Part shown: positions 1 through 7,333 of the stretch, in pieces
Numbering within the stretch: the first letter of the stretch is position 1
Layout: the number at the start of each line of letters is the position of its first letter
NCBI GenBank assembly: GCA_964435115.1
Contig: CAYSYM010000042.1
Span: forward strand, 1 to 33,312
DNA: 33,312 bases
DNA from: CAYSYM01 sp964435115
GTDB lineage: Bacteria; Chloroflexota; UBA6077; CF-72
Direction: 5' to 3'
Made by a program: the position numbers and the translations under genes
The notes under the pieces: generated by a model
Told to the model about the DNA's origin: nothing
Seen by the model: the letters and a program-made list of their open reading frames with translations, nothing else
Databases searched by the model: none

Positions 1-166
1 CGGCGGTCGGGGGGCTGGCGGTGTCCCCGGGGCCGCTGGGCGGGCTGTCGGCCCGGTTGGACGAGGTGCCAGGGGCGCCACGCATGACACACCCCGATCG
101 TTCGGGGGGCTGGGCCCGTGTCGGATCCTCCGCGATGGCACGGCTGGCCGCCCGGGCGAACGGTCC
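1..166. other. Left edge, no gene supported
   Basis: High-GC sequence downstream of the toxin gene that ends at 167. Open frames run through it on both strands, but none shows a recognisable protein, a ribosome-binding site or a family motif. It may be the spacer beyond the toxin-antitoxin operon or the end of a gene cut by the window. I see nothing further. Confidence 0.4.
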
Positions 167-565
167 TCAGGTGAGACAGGCGAAGCCCTGGTCCTCGAAA
201 TCGGCGTCGAACGCGAACGCGTCATGGACGCCGCGCTCACGCATCACGACGAAGGCGGCACAATCCACCAGGCTCAGGTCGCGCTTCCCGGCGGTCAAGA
301 CGGCGGCGACGGCAGCCCGATGCAGCGGCTCGTCGACCCAGCGCACCTCCACCACCGGCAGGAGGTCAGTTTCCAGGGACCGCACCGCCGGCAGGCCCAG
401 GCGCCGCTGCACCAGCGCGAAGGTCTCAACCAGGTGGTAGCTCGTGGTCAGGAGCGGCGCCCGCTGCTCCAGCAGACGGAGCCAGACGCGCGCCGCTGCC
501 GGATGGGAGAGGTCGTCCGCATCCAGCACCGCGTACAGCGCCGACGAGTCGACGAAGACGGTCAT
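167..565 (-). CDS. vapC: PIN-domain toxin ribonuclease (VapC family)
   Basis: 132-residue PIN-domain protein, the normal size for a VapC toxin; such toxins are Mg2+-dependent RNases that cleave tRNA or rRNA sites when the antitoxin is lost. The acidic metal ligands of the fold are visible: D6 in the opening VDSSALY motif, E47, D101 in SLVDC and D120/D122 near the C-terminus. The ATG start overlaps the stop of the upstream antitoxin gene as ATGA, so the two are translationally coupled. The RNA target cannot be read from the sequence. Family assignment is firm; activity is inferred. Confidence 0.9.
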   Translation of the reverse strand: MTVFVDSSALYAVLDADDLSHPAAARVWLRLLEQRAPLLTTSYHLVETFALVQRRLGLPAVRSLETDLLPVVEVRWVDEPLHRAAVAAVLTAGKRDLSLVDCAAFVVMRERGVHDAFAFDADFEDQGFACLT

Positions 566-810
566 GCGCGGTAGGCGGCATCCAGCCCGGCATCGTGCTC
601 GACGGCAACGTTCCCGCGGCCGGAGCGAAACCGCCCGACGGCACTCGCGGCCCGCCGGTACCGCTCGTCAAGGGCATTGGGACCGCCCTCGCGCAGCAGG
701 GGCTCCACGCCGCGGCGGACCAGCTCGGCGACGGAGAGGCCCGATCGCGCCGCCAGCCGCCGCAAGTCCGCGGCCTGCTGCTCCGTCAACTGCACCTGCG
801 TTCGGATCAT
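562..810 (-). CDS. vapB: Ribbon-helix-helix antitoxin (VapB/CopG-like)
   Basis: 82-residue protein starting MIRTQVQLTE, a typical ribbon-helix-helix beta strand followed by helices (QQAADLRRLAARSGLSVAELVRR), then a charged tail that would wrap the toxin. I chose the ATG at 810 because AAGGTGG lies just upstream of it and the RHH strand begins at once; the open frame extends further upstream but that part looks non-coding. It precedes and overlaps the PIN toxin gene (ATGA). Antitoxins of this kind repress their own promoter, and a perfect 6-bp-arm palindrome sits about 24 bp upstream at 834-846. Confidence 0.87.
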   Translation of the reverse strand: MIRTQVQLTEQQAADLRRLAARSGLSVAELVRRGVEPLLREGGPNALDERYRRAASAVGRFRSGRGNVAVEHDAGLDAAYRA

Positions 811-1081
811 CCTGCCACCTTGCTTACAGAAGATACCATCATGGTACCACTCCGTCGGCCGAGCGGACGATCTGCAAGCGGGCGGGCAGCGCCGCTGCGC
901 TGCATAGCCGCAGCCCTCCTGCGTGGTGGAAGCTCGCGCACTCCCACCCTGCCCGGAGGGCTGCTGCATCCGATAGCCCTGCTTCCTCACCCCGTCACAC
1001 TCCGGGGTGTGCCGTGCTCCTCTCAGAGAGGTCCCATTTCGGCCACACCCCCCGACAACGCGGGGACCGGGGCCGTGAGTG
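811..1081. other. Intergenic region between vapBC and the DUF6448 gene
   Basis: Besides the vapBC operator it holds a perfect palindrome CCTCTC-A-GAGAGG at 1019-1031 and a weak CCCCG/CGGGG stem near 1046-1061. Both lie downstream of the DUF6448 stop on the minus strand, so they could help end that transcript; neither is followed by a T-run. No gene is supported here. Confidence 0.35.
834..846 (-). promoter_or_regulatory. Palindromic operator of the vapBC promoter
   Basis: TACCAT-C-ATGGTA is a perfect inverted repeat with a one-base centre. On the minus strand it abuts a TATCTT box that could act as the -10 element, so a bound RHH antitoxin would block transcription. Autoregulation is inferred from the family. 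Confidence 0.55.
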
Positions 1082-1612
1082 CTACCCGTGCTCGTGGGCT
1101 TCGGCGTGTGGCTCGGCCCTGGCGCACTCGTAGAGCTGGTGGGCGTAGACCTGGAGCCCGAGCATCGCCTGGACGTACTCCCGCGCCTGTGCCACCGGCC
1201 CGCCAGCGTGCGGCTTGAGCCGCATCACGCGGTCGAAGCGCTTCTGGAGCTCGTCACGCACGACGCCGGTGACCAGCTGGAGCAGCTCGTCGAGCGAGCC
1301 GGTCTCGATCGCCCGCTCGGCCGCCGGGATCGCCGGCCCGACATCCAAGCCAGCGGGCTTCAGGCCGGTGAAGGGCGCGCCCTCCCCGGCGCGATGCACC
1401 CGGACGACGGTCTCCAGGAAGTAGCGATCGGCCACGTCCCGCACGCGTGGGCCATCGTGGCGGAGCGGGACCACCCTCCGGAAGGCAGCCCGCACTTCCG
1501 CCTCGCCTGCCGCGTGCACGTACGGCAGGATGAAGTCGACGTTCTCGGCCTCGAGCGCCGCCATGGCCGCCTTGGCGACCGGCCCGTCCATTGAGTCGCA
1601 GTGCGGAGGCAT
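1082..1612 (-). CDS. DUF6448 family protein
   Basis: 176-residue soluble protein of unknown function. The opening MPPHCDSMDGPV, the central stretch with RAGEGAPFTGLKPAGLDVGP and the later AREYVQAMLGLQVYAHQLYE match my memory of the DUF6448 family, which is scattered in Chloroflexota, Actinomycetota and other bacteria. The ATG at 1612 was chosen because the conserved family start lies there and GGGAG is about 14 bases upstream; the frame continues upstream without family similarity. The protein is alpha-helical with conserved His and Cys near the N-terminus, which might bind metal (inference). It stands alone on the minus strand. Confidence 0.8.
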   Translation of the reverse strand: MPPHCDSMDGPVAKAAMAALEAENVDFILPYVHAAGEAEVRAAFRRVVPLRHDGPRVRDVADRYFLETVVRVHRAGEGAPFTGLKPAGLDVGPAIPAAERAIETGSLDELLQLVTGVVRDELQKRFDRVMRLKPHAGGPVAQAREYVQAMLGLQVYAHQLYECARAEPHAEAHEHG

Positions 1613-2020
1613 AGCCTGAGCTCCCTTCGTGGTTGCGTCGCCGTCGCGTGTGGGACCCGGCGCTGCACGGGCACGCGGCTCCGCGTGCTTGCAGGCACGC
1701 TGCCATCGTCCCACCGGCTGGTTGCCCACGAGGTAGCGGACGGTGAACGCCCGGGCAACGGCCGGCAGGTAGGCCTGGGACCGTCTCGAGGAGCACACCC
1801 TCTGGGTGGTGGAAGCGCCGCCCGACCTCGGCTGGCCGCACGCCCGCCAGGTGCCGCCGCTGCACCGCAGCCTTAGCCTCCCCGCTCACACCGACGTTGA
1901 AACAGCCCCGCGTGCCGCGAGCCGCATTGACCCGGCGTTTACCCGTAGCGACGGGGTCATTTACGGCCAGGCAGTAGTCTGCGTGGTCGCGACCCTCGTC
2001 GTCGCATGAGAGGAGACGCC
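1613..2020. other. Intergenic region with coding-like remnant and possible SDR promoter
   Basis: On the minus strand, about 1690-1890, two overlapping frames each give a short coding-like stretch (for example HLAGVRPAEVGRRFHH, then AFTVRYLVGNQPVGRW in the next frame), as if an old gene had been frameshifted; I do not recognise the family. On the plus strand, TGACCC at 1928-1933 and GGGTCA at 1954-1959 form a spaced inverted repeat upstream of the short-chain dehydrogenase, a possible regulator site. No intact gene is supported. Confidence 0.3.
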
Positions 2021-2791
2021 ATGGCAGGGCAGTTCGACCGCAAGGTGGCGCTGGTCACGGGTGCGGCTTCGGGAATCGGGCGGGCCACCGCGCTCGCGTT
2101 CGCCCGCGAGGGTGCGCGCGTGGCGGCGGCCGACGTGGCCGCGGACGGCGGCGAGGAGACCGTGCGCCTCGTCCGCGCGGCCGGCGGCGAGGGTACGTTC
2201 GTGCGTGCCGACGTCTCGAAGGCCGCCGACGTCGAGGCGATGGTCGGCAGAGCCGTGGAGACGTACGGCCGTCTGGACTTCGCTCACAACAACGCCGGCA
2301 TCGAAGGCGCGCTCGCCACCACCGCCGACTACCCGGAGGACGTCTGGAACCGGGTGATCGCGATCAACCTGACCGGCGTCTGGCTGTGCATGAAGTACGA
2401 GATCCCGGCCATGCTGCGCCAGGGCGGCGGGGCGATCGTCAACACGGCGTCGATCGCGGGCGTGGTGGGGTTTGCAACCGCACCGGCCTACACGGCGGCC
2501 AAGCACGGTGTCGTCGGGCTGACGCGGGTCGCGGCGCTCGAGTACTCCGCCCAGGGCATCCGCGTCAACGCGGTTTGTCCGGGCGTCATCCAGACGCCCA
2601 TGGTGATGGAACGCGGGCTGGCGATCGGCGAGCACCCGGAGCTGGAGGAGCAGTTTGTCAATCTGCACCCGATCAAGCGCCTGGGCAAGCCCGAAGAGAT
2701 CGCCCAGGCGGTCGTGTGGCTGTGCTCGGACGGCGCGTCGTTCGTGAGTGGTCACCCGCTGGTGGTGGACGGGGCCTACGTCGCCCAGTAG
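2021..2791 (+). CDS. Short-chain dehydrogenase/reductase (classical SDR)
   Basis: 256-residue classical SDR, expected to oxidise a secondary alcohol or reduce a ketone with NAD(H). The cofactor motif TGAASGIG is at residues 13-20, an Asp (D38) at the end of the second strand favours NAD over NADP, NNAG is at 90-93, and the catalytic S144, Y157 and K161 are all present. The C-terminal substrate region with VSGHPLVVDGAY is typical of the FabG/glucose-dehydrogenase-like group. The ATG at 2021 is preferred over one 15 bases upstream because AGGAG lies 5-9 bases before it. A zinc alcohol dehydrogenase follows after 23 bp, so the two are probably co-transcribed and may act on related alcohols. The substrate is unknown. 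Confidence 0.9.
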   Translation: MAGQFDRKVALVTGAASGIGRATALAFAREGARVAAADVAADGGEETVRLVRAAGGEGTFVRADVSKAADVEAMVGRAVETYGRLDFAHNNAGIEGALATTADYPEDVWNRVIAINLTGVWLCMKYEIPAMLRQGGGAIVNTASIAGVVGFATAPAYTAAKHGVVGLTRVAALEYSAQGIRVNAVCPGVIQTPMVMERGLAIGEHPELEEQFVNLHPIKRLGKPEEIAQAVVWLCSDGASFVSGHPLVVDGAYVAQ

Positions 2792-2814
2792 GCCGGAGGC
2801 AGGAAGGAGCACGC

Positions 2815-3855
2815 ATGAAGGCGTACCAGCTCACCGCCTGGCAGCAGCCGCCCGAGCTGCGCGACGTGCCAGTGCCAACGCCCGGACCAGGCCAGGTGTT
2901 GATCCGGGTGGGTGGTGCCGGCGCCTGCCACTCGGACCTCCACGTGATGGAGTGGCCGGCCGGGGCGCTGCCGTACCCGCTCCCCTTCACGCTCGGCCAC
3001 GAGACGGCCGGCTGGATCGAGGCGCTCGGGCCTGGGGTCGAGGGCTGGCAGGTGGGCGACGCGGTCGCCGTCTACGGCCCGTGGGGCTGCGGTCGCTGCC
3101 GCGCCTGCCGGCTGTCGCGCGAGACCGCTTGCGAGCGCGCAGCCGAGATCGGCGCGGCCGGGGGTGGCCTGGGCCGAGACGGCGGCATGGCCGAGTTCAT
3201 GCTCATTCCGTCCGCTCGCCTGCTGGTTGCGCTCGGCGACCTCGATCCCTGTGAGACCGCCCCGCTAACGGACGCTGGCTTGACGCCGTACCACGCCGTG
3301 AAGCGCTCCCTGGACCTGCTGGTGCCGGGTGCGACCGCGGTGGTGATTGGCGTGGGCGGCCTGGGACATATGGCCGTGCAGATCCTGCGGGCGCTCAGCC
3401 CCGCGCGCCTGGTAGCTGTCGACGTGGCCCAGGAGAAGCTCGACCTGGCCCGGGGGGTGGGCGCCGACGCGGCGCTCCGCTCCGGCCCGGACACCGCGCG
3501 GGAAGTCCGCGAGCTGACGCGCGGCCTTGGCGCCGACCTGGTGCTCGACTTCGTCGGGTCAGACCAGACGATGGCGTTGGCCGCCCAGCTCATCCGTGTG
3601 GAAGGCCACCTCACGGTCGTCGGGCTGGCCGGCGGCACGCTGCCGTTCCGCTTCGGCGCCGTGCCCTTCGACGTCTCGCTCAGCATGCCATACTGGGGCA
3701 GCCAGGTGGAGCTGATGGCGGTGATCGAGCTCGCCCGCGCCGGCCGCATCAAGGCCCACGTGGAGCGGTTCCCGCTGGAGCGGGTAGCGGACGCGTATGA
3801 GCGGCTGCGGCAGGGAACGCTCCAGGGGCGGGCGGTGATCTGCCCGCACGGGTAG
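2815..3855 (+). CDS. Zinc-dependent alcohol dehydrogenase, ADH-A-like (MDR family)
   Basis: 346-residue medium-chain dehydrogenase very like Rhodococcus ruber ADH-A in length and motifs (AVYGPWGCG, LTDAGLTPYHA, VVIGVGGLGH). Catalytic zinc ligands C38, H62 and D153 are present, as are the four structural-zinc cysteines C92, C95, C98 and C106. The dinucleotide loop GVGGLG is at 179-184 and D201 indicates NAD preference. It would interconvert secondary alcohols and ketones. The start has a strong AGGAAGGAG site upstream. It lies 23 bp after the SDR, in the same operon. The substrate cannot be read from the sequence; family and cofactor are firm. Confidence 0.92.
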   Translation: MKAYQLTAWQQPPELRDVPVPTPGPGQVLIRVGGAGACHSDLHVMEWPAGALPYPLPFTLGHETAGWIEALGPGVEGWQVGDAVAVYGPWGCGRCRACRLSRETACERAAEIGAAGGGLGRDGGMAEFMLIPSARLLVALGDLDPCETAPLTDAGLTPYHAVKRSLDLLVPGATAVVIGVGGLGHMAVQILRALSPARLVAVDVAQEKLDLARGVGADAALRSGPDTAREVRELTRGLGADLVLDFVGSDQTMALAAQLIRVEGHLTVVGLAGGTLPFRFGAVPFDVSLSMPYWGSQVELMAVIELARAGRIKAHVERFPLERVADAYERLRQGTLQGRAVICPHG

Positions 3856-3975
3856 CGCGGGCGCCGGAGCCCACTGCGCAGCGGTAGCGGACCCCGCACC
3901 AGGCCGCGGCTGGGCAGGCGCGCCCCCGCCGGCCGAGCGCGAGGCTGGAGACTCCGGTCGGACTGGCGTGGCCCG

Positions 3976-3991
3976 GGGGGACACGTCCCCC
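3976..3991. terminator. GC-rich palindrome after the alcohol dehydrogenase gene
   Basis: Perfect 7-bp arms, GGGGGAC and GTCCCCC, with a 2-base centre (a 4-base loop if the inner pair opens). There is no T-run. It may be a weak terminator or a protein site. Confidence 0.3.
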
Positions 3992-4131
3992 AGCGACGGC
4001 CGGGCGACGAGTCCCGCCGGGACGGCCAGGCTCCGCCGGGGTTGAGGGCTGGAGGCGTCAGCGCCGTGCGGCCCACGTGTGGAGCGGGCGAGAGGAAGGA
4101 AGCGCGAGGCGCTGAGACAAGCCTGCGCGCG

Positions 4132-4147
4132 TTTGCGCTGGCGCAAA
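4132..4147. promoter_or_regulatory. Palindrome upstream of the oxidase-like gene
   Basis: TTTGCGC-TG-GCGCAAA, perfect 7-bp arms around a 2-base spacer, AT-rich at its outer ends in an otherwise very GC-rich stretch. This is the shape of an operator for a dimeric HTH regulator. Which regulator is unknown. Confidence 0.35.
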
Positions 4148-4297
4148 GACGGGCCGTGCCGCCAGAGCGATGCTGGGGTACGACGCGTCGAGCGTCTCCC
4201 CCATCACGTCGAGCGCCCCGCCGGGACACCGGTCGAGTCGCCCTCCCATCCCCCATAGACGCTCGCCAGACGCGGACGCTCCTGTACGGAGGTTGCC

Positions 4298-5857
4298 ATG
4301 TACGCTGACGCATCCGCGGTTCCCAGGCGGCTCGGCGCCCACGAAGGGCGCCACCCCGCCCAGGCGGCGACGGTCGAGGAGGAGCGGCAGGCGATCGGCG
4401 CGATCTTCCGCCGCTTCGCCATCTCGTCCTTCGTGTACCTCGGCCTGACCGTGCTCCTGGGCTGGCTGTTGCTGGACGACGGGTTCCAGATGTACGCCGA
4501 GCGAACCCAGTGGGTGACCGCTCACTGGAACCTGGGCTTCCAGGGCTGGCTGGCCCAGATCGTGGCGGGCTCGATCCTCTTCCTGGCCTCGGCGCTCGCC
4601 GGGCGGAGCGTGAACGTTGGCCTGGCCCGGCTGCAGTTCTGGCTGATGAACGTCGGGATCGCGGCCATCGGGGTCGGGCTGGTGCTCACCGGCATCACCG
4701 AGGCGGCGCTCAGCCACGACGCCATGGGCGCGCCCCCGGGCCGGCAGGTGCTCACCGGGCTCTCTGAGTGGGGCGTCACCTCGTACGTCTGGCTGCTGCA
4801 GCTCGGCTACCTGGCCTACGTCGCCGCCTTCGGGGTGATGTTCGTGAACCTGCGGCGCACGTTCCACACCGACCGGCAGACCGAGGAGCGGGTGGGTCTG
4901 CCGGGCCTGTACTACGAGGGGTACAGCATCTTCGTCCTCGTGGGCGCCCTGGGGTGGCTGGCCTGGTCGATCCCGCCCATCCGTGACTGGCTCGCTGCCC
5001 TCCCCTTCCTGGCCAGCGGCAGCGGTTACCAGGCGGTCCACCACGCGCTGTTCATCCACATCCCCGTCTGGGGGATGGCTGCCTTCGCGATCGGCGCCGG
5101 CTACCACGCCGTGCCCGCCCTCACCGGCCGTGACACGGTCCGGCTGACGCCGGTCCGCGAGCTGATGTTCTGGGCGACGGTGGTCGGCATCATCGGCACG
5201 CTCTGGCACCCGAAGGTCACCGAGGGACCGCCCATCTACATGGGCGCGGTCGTGCTGCTGCTGTTCGTGGCCCTGTTCGACGTGGTGGAGTTCGCCGGGA
5301 CGTGGTTCCACGCCGCGCTGCGGCGGCTGACCGAGCCGGAGTACGCCCTGGCGCGCAACTACCTGGCGGCCGGGATCGTGGGCGTGGGGATCGCCTCCGT
5401 GCTGGGCGTCGCCATGACCTTCGACCCGCTCAACAGCCGTATCTTCCCGGAAGGAGCAGACGGGCAGCCGGGCACCATGCTGAGCGCGGTGCACGGCATG
5501 CAGGGCCTGCTGACCGGCCTGACGCCGCTCCTGATGGGCACGGCCTACCTCGTGGCGCGCTGGGCGCTCGGCGCGCGGCTGAGTAATGCCTGGCTCGGGA
5601 ACGTCGTCCTGGTGGCCCTGCTGGTGGGCGGCTACGGCTTCCTGGCCGCCCTGAACGCGGCCGCCCAGGCGGGCTGGATGACCATGGAAGGCATGCTCAA
5701 CATGGACTGGGGTCCGGCCGAGACCTGGATCAGCCTCGCCCGCTGGCTCGCCGGGCTGGCGATCGTGGCGATCGCCGGGTACTTCTACCACTTCGCCCAG
5801 ATCCTCCGATCGCGACCTGACACGGCGACCCCGGCGCGTGTAGCTCAGCCGGCGTAG
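4298..5857 (+). CDS. Divergent heme-copper oxidase subunit I-like membrane protein (CcoN/NorB-like)
   Basis: 519-residue integral membrane protein with about 12 hydrophobic segments after a polar N-terminus of about 35 residues. Its layout resembles cbb3 oxidase/nitric oxide reductase catalytic subunits: H76 in a helix-II-like AHWNLGFQGW stretch (low-spin heme ligand in the family), H248-H249 in a helix-VI-like segment leading to a GYHAVPALTGR loop, H304 in TLWHPK where the family has a His pair, and H399 in AVHGMQG where the family has H-x-H. So one copper ligand of helix VII and the second helix-X His (here M401) seem missing by my alignment by eye. It could be a true oxidase or NO reductase with shifted ligands, or a non-catalytic relative. 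No subunit II or cytochrome c gene is nearby; a 28-residue membrane peptide follows. Ribosome-binding site GGAGG is 5 bases before the ATG. Confidence 0.65.
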   Translation: MYADASAVPRRLGAHEGRHPAQAATVEEERQAIGAIFRRFAISSFVYLGLTVLLGWLLLDDGFQMYAERTQWVTAHWNLGFQGWLAQIVAGSILFLASALAGRSVNVGLARLQFWLMNVGIAAIGVGLVLTGITEAALSHDAMGAPPGRQVLTGLSEWGVTSYVWLLQLGYLAYVAAFGVMFVNLRRTFHTDRQTEERVGLPGLYYEGYSIFVLVGALGWLAWSIPPIRDWLAALPFLASGSGYQAVHHALFIHIPVWGMAAFAIGAGYHAVPALTGRDTVRLTPVRELMFWATVVGIIGTLWHPKVTEGPPIYMGAVVLLLFVALFDVVEFAGTWFHAALRRLTEPEYALARNYLAAGIVGVGIASVLGVAMTFDPLNSRIFPEGADGQPGTMLSAVHGMQGLLTGLTPLLMGTAYLVARWALGARLSNAWLGNVVLVALLVGGYGFLAALNAAAQAGWMTMEGMLNMDWGPAETWISLARWLAGLAIVAIAGYFYHFAQILRSRPDTATPARVAQPA

Positions 5858-5877
5858 AGATCGAGGAGAAGAAGCGT

Positions 5878-5964
5878 ATGCGTGGCATTCGTTGGCTGTA
5901 CTTCTTCGGCATCAGCCTGGGTATCCCGGCCCTGTACATGGTGCTCCTGAGCCGGGGCGTGTAG
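5878..5964 (+). CDS. 28-residue single-helix membrane peptide, possible oxidase accessory subunit
   Basis: A short gene starting ATG after a GAGGAGAAGAAG ribosome-binding site, 20 bp after the oxidase-like gene and directly before a strong hairpin. The peptide begins MRGIRWLYFFG, has a hydrophobic span of about 20 residues, and ends SRGV, so it is positively charged at both ends of one membrane helix. Small one-helix subunits (CcoQ-like, subunit IIa-like) accompany many terminal oxidases; by position this is the likely equivalent. I do not recognise the sequence family. Its own good ribosome-binding site and placement before the terminator argue that it is real. Confidence 0.6.
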   Translation: MRGIRWLYFFGISLGIPALYMVLLSRGV

Positions 5965-5970
5965 ACGCAC

Positions 5971-6011
5971 GTTGACGACCCGGGGGCCCTGCGAGCCCCC
6001 GGGTCGTCAAC
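5971..6011 (+). terminator. Strong hairpin ending the oxidase-like operon
   Basis: Perfect 17-bp arms (GTTGACGACCCGGGGGC and its complement) around the 7-base loop CCTGCGA, 7 bp after the 28-residue ORF. There is no T-run, but the stem is very stable and lies between convergent genes, so it probably works in both directions. Confidence 0.8.
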
Positions 6012-6104
6012 GGTCATTGAGACTTCCTTGGAGACGGCCAAGCGCCGTCCGTGGGCCGTGGCCTGAACGGGCAAGCCGGGCCAACGTGCGGAAGTCCGCG
6101 GAAC

Positions 6105-6131
6105 AGAGCGCCCATTGGGGGAGGGCGCTCT
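6105..6131 (-). terminator. Hairpin at the end of the dipeptidase operon
   Basis: Arms AGAGCGCCC and GGGCGCTCT (perfect 9 bp, 9-base loop) begin inside the stop codon of the dipeptidase gene on the minus strand and are followed by GTTCCG. Position and symmetry fit a terminator of that operon. Confidence 0.65.
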
Positions 6132-7333
6132 CACTTCCACCAGACCTCTTTGAGCACGCGCATGATGTTGCCGCCCAGGGCTTTGGCGATATCGCCGTCC
6201 GAGTAACCGTGCTTGACGAGCCAACGGACGATGTTCGGGAAGGCCTCGGCGGGGTTCTCGATCCCGTCCACGTACGCAACCTCCTGGAAGTCCTGCTGTC
6301 CGTGGGCTGCCTTGATGGAGAGCTGGCGTGCGAACGCGTGGTGGAGCGCCACGTGGTCGCCGAATAGCGTGTCTGGTCCGAACGCCACGTGGTCGATCCC
6401 TACCAGGTTCGCCACGTACTCGAAGTGCTCCATGTACCCGTCGATGGAGTGGCGCCTGTGCTTCTCCGTCAGGGTCGTGTGAGGAGCCGCCTCGATACCG
6501 AGCACGCCGCCCTTCTCCGCGCACGCCTTGATCACGTGGTCCGGCTTCATACGGCTGGTGTTCCACAAGGCGCGGGCGCCGGCATGCGTGATGAAGATCG
6601 GCTTCTCGCTGACCTCGATCGTGTCCAGGGACGTCCGATCGCCCGAGTGTGAGATGTCGATAGCGATGCCGAGCTGGTTCATGCGGCGCACAGCCTGGCG
6701 ACCGAACGCGGTGAGGCCGCCGTCGCATGCTTCCTTAAGGCCGCTGCCGAGGGTGTTCGCCTCGCTGTACGCGATGCCGCTCTGGCGGATACCGAGACCG
6801 TACAGCACGTCCAGGCGGTCCACCTCGTTCTCGATGGGCGTCGCCGCCTCGAGCGACGGGATGAACGCAATCTGACCATCGGCCTTGGCGCGCAGGATGT
6901 CTCCAGTGGTTTCGGCACGAATCACCATCTCCTGGTGGGCTATGTCGGACAGCCGCATCCCGAGGTCCCAGATCACATCGTCCCACTTCCACCCGGCGCG
7001 CGAGGTGATCGTCGCCGTCCCATCCATGAGGTTGTCGAAGATGGCGTCAATCGCGGAGACGCTCAGACCCTCGTAGGCGGTCCAGTCCCGGCCGAAGCGA
7101 CGGTACTCAAAGATCTCATTCGGATCGTCTGGGACGACAAACGCGTGGTCGTGCAGGGAGATAACCAGGTTCTCCTCGAGTAGCCGTTGAACCCGCTCCT
7201 CCTGCTCCGGCGTCACCCGTACCTTGCTCGAAGGAACCCGATCTAGCTCCTTCGCCAGTTTGAACAGGCGATAGTCGGCACCAGGCTCCAGGTACTGGAA
7301 CGACTTGTATCCTGAGTACTTCTTCCGCTTCAC
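6131..7333 (-). CDS. Membrane dipeptidase-like protein (peptidase family M19)
   Basis: 400-residue M19 (renal dipeptidase-type) metal hydrolase, expected to split dipeptides or related amides in the cytoplasm; no signal peptide. Family landmarks: H61-D62-H63 where the classic enzyme has H-x-D, bridging E162 in SLEAAT, H229 in DISHS, H250 in THAGARAL, R261, and D321 in the AFGPDTLFGD region. The first zinc site therefore has His in place of the usual Asp, a variant I recall from a divergent M19 subgroup. The GTG start at 7333 overlaps the previous stop as GTGA, with AGGAG about 10 bases upstream. It is the last gene of the peptide transporter operon, which fits cleavage of imported peptides. 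Confidence 0.85.
   Translation of the reverse strand: MKRKKYSGYKSFQYLEPGADYRLFKLAKELDRVPSSKVRVTPEQEERVQRLLEENLVISLHDHAFVVPDDPNEIFEYRRFGRDWTAYEGLSVSAIDAIFDNLMDGTATITSRAGWKWDDVIWDLGMRLSDIAHQEMVIRAETTGDILRAKADGQIAFIPSLEAATPIENEVDRLDVLYGLGIRQSGIAYSEANTLGSGLKEACDGGLTAFGRQAVRRMNQLGIAIDISHSGDRTSLDTIEVSEKPIFITHAGARALWNTSRMKPDHVIKACAEKGGVLGIEAAPHTTLTEKHRRHSIDGYMEHFEYVANLVGIDHVAFGPDTLFGDHVALHHAFARQLSIKAAHGQQDFQEVAYVDGIENPAEAFPNIVRWLVKHGYSDGDIAKALGGNIMRVLKEVWWK

Larger units (their letters stand above)
3856..4297. other. Intergenic region with two strong palindromes
   Basis: No gene is supported. It holds GGGGGAC-AC-GTCCCCC (3976-3991), about 120 bp after the alcohol dehydrogenase, which could act as a transcript-end hairpin, and TTTGCGC-TG-GCGCAAA (4132-4147), 150 bp before the oxidase-like gene, which looks like a dimeric regulator site. 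The final 30 bases contain the ribosome-binding site GGAGG for the next gene. Confidence 0.45.

Noticed and set aside
1690..1889. Insertion-sequence transposase remnant
   Set aside because: The protein-like stretches do not match a transposase family I can name and no terminal inverted repeats or target duplications are seen.
4058..5791. A 577-codon minus-strand frame across the oxidase-like gene
   Set aside because: Low-complexity His/Gln/Asp/Arg composition typical of antisense frames; the plus strand has a membrane protein with a good ribosome-binding site.
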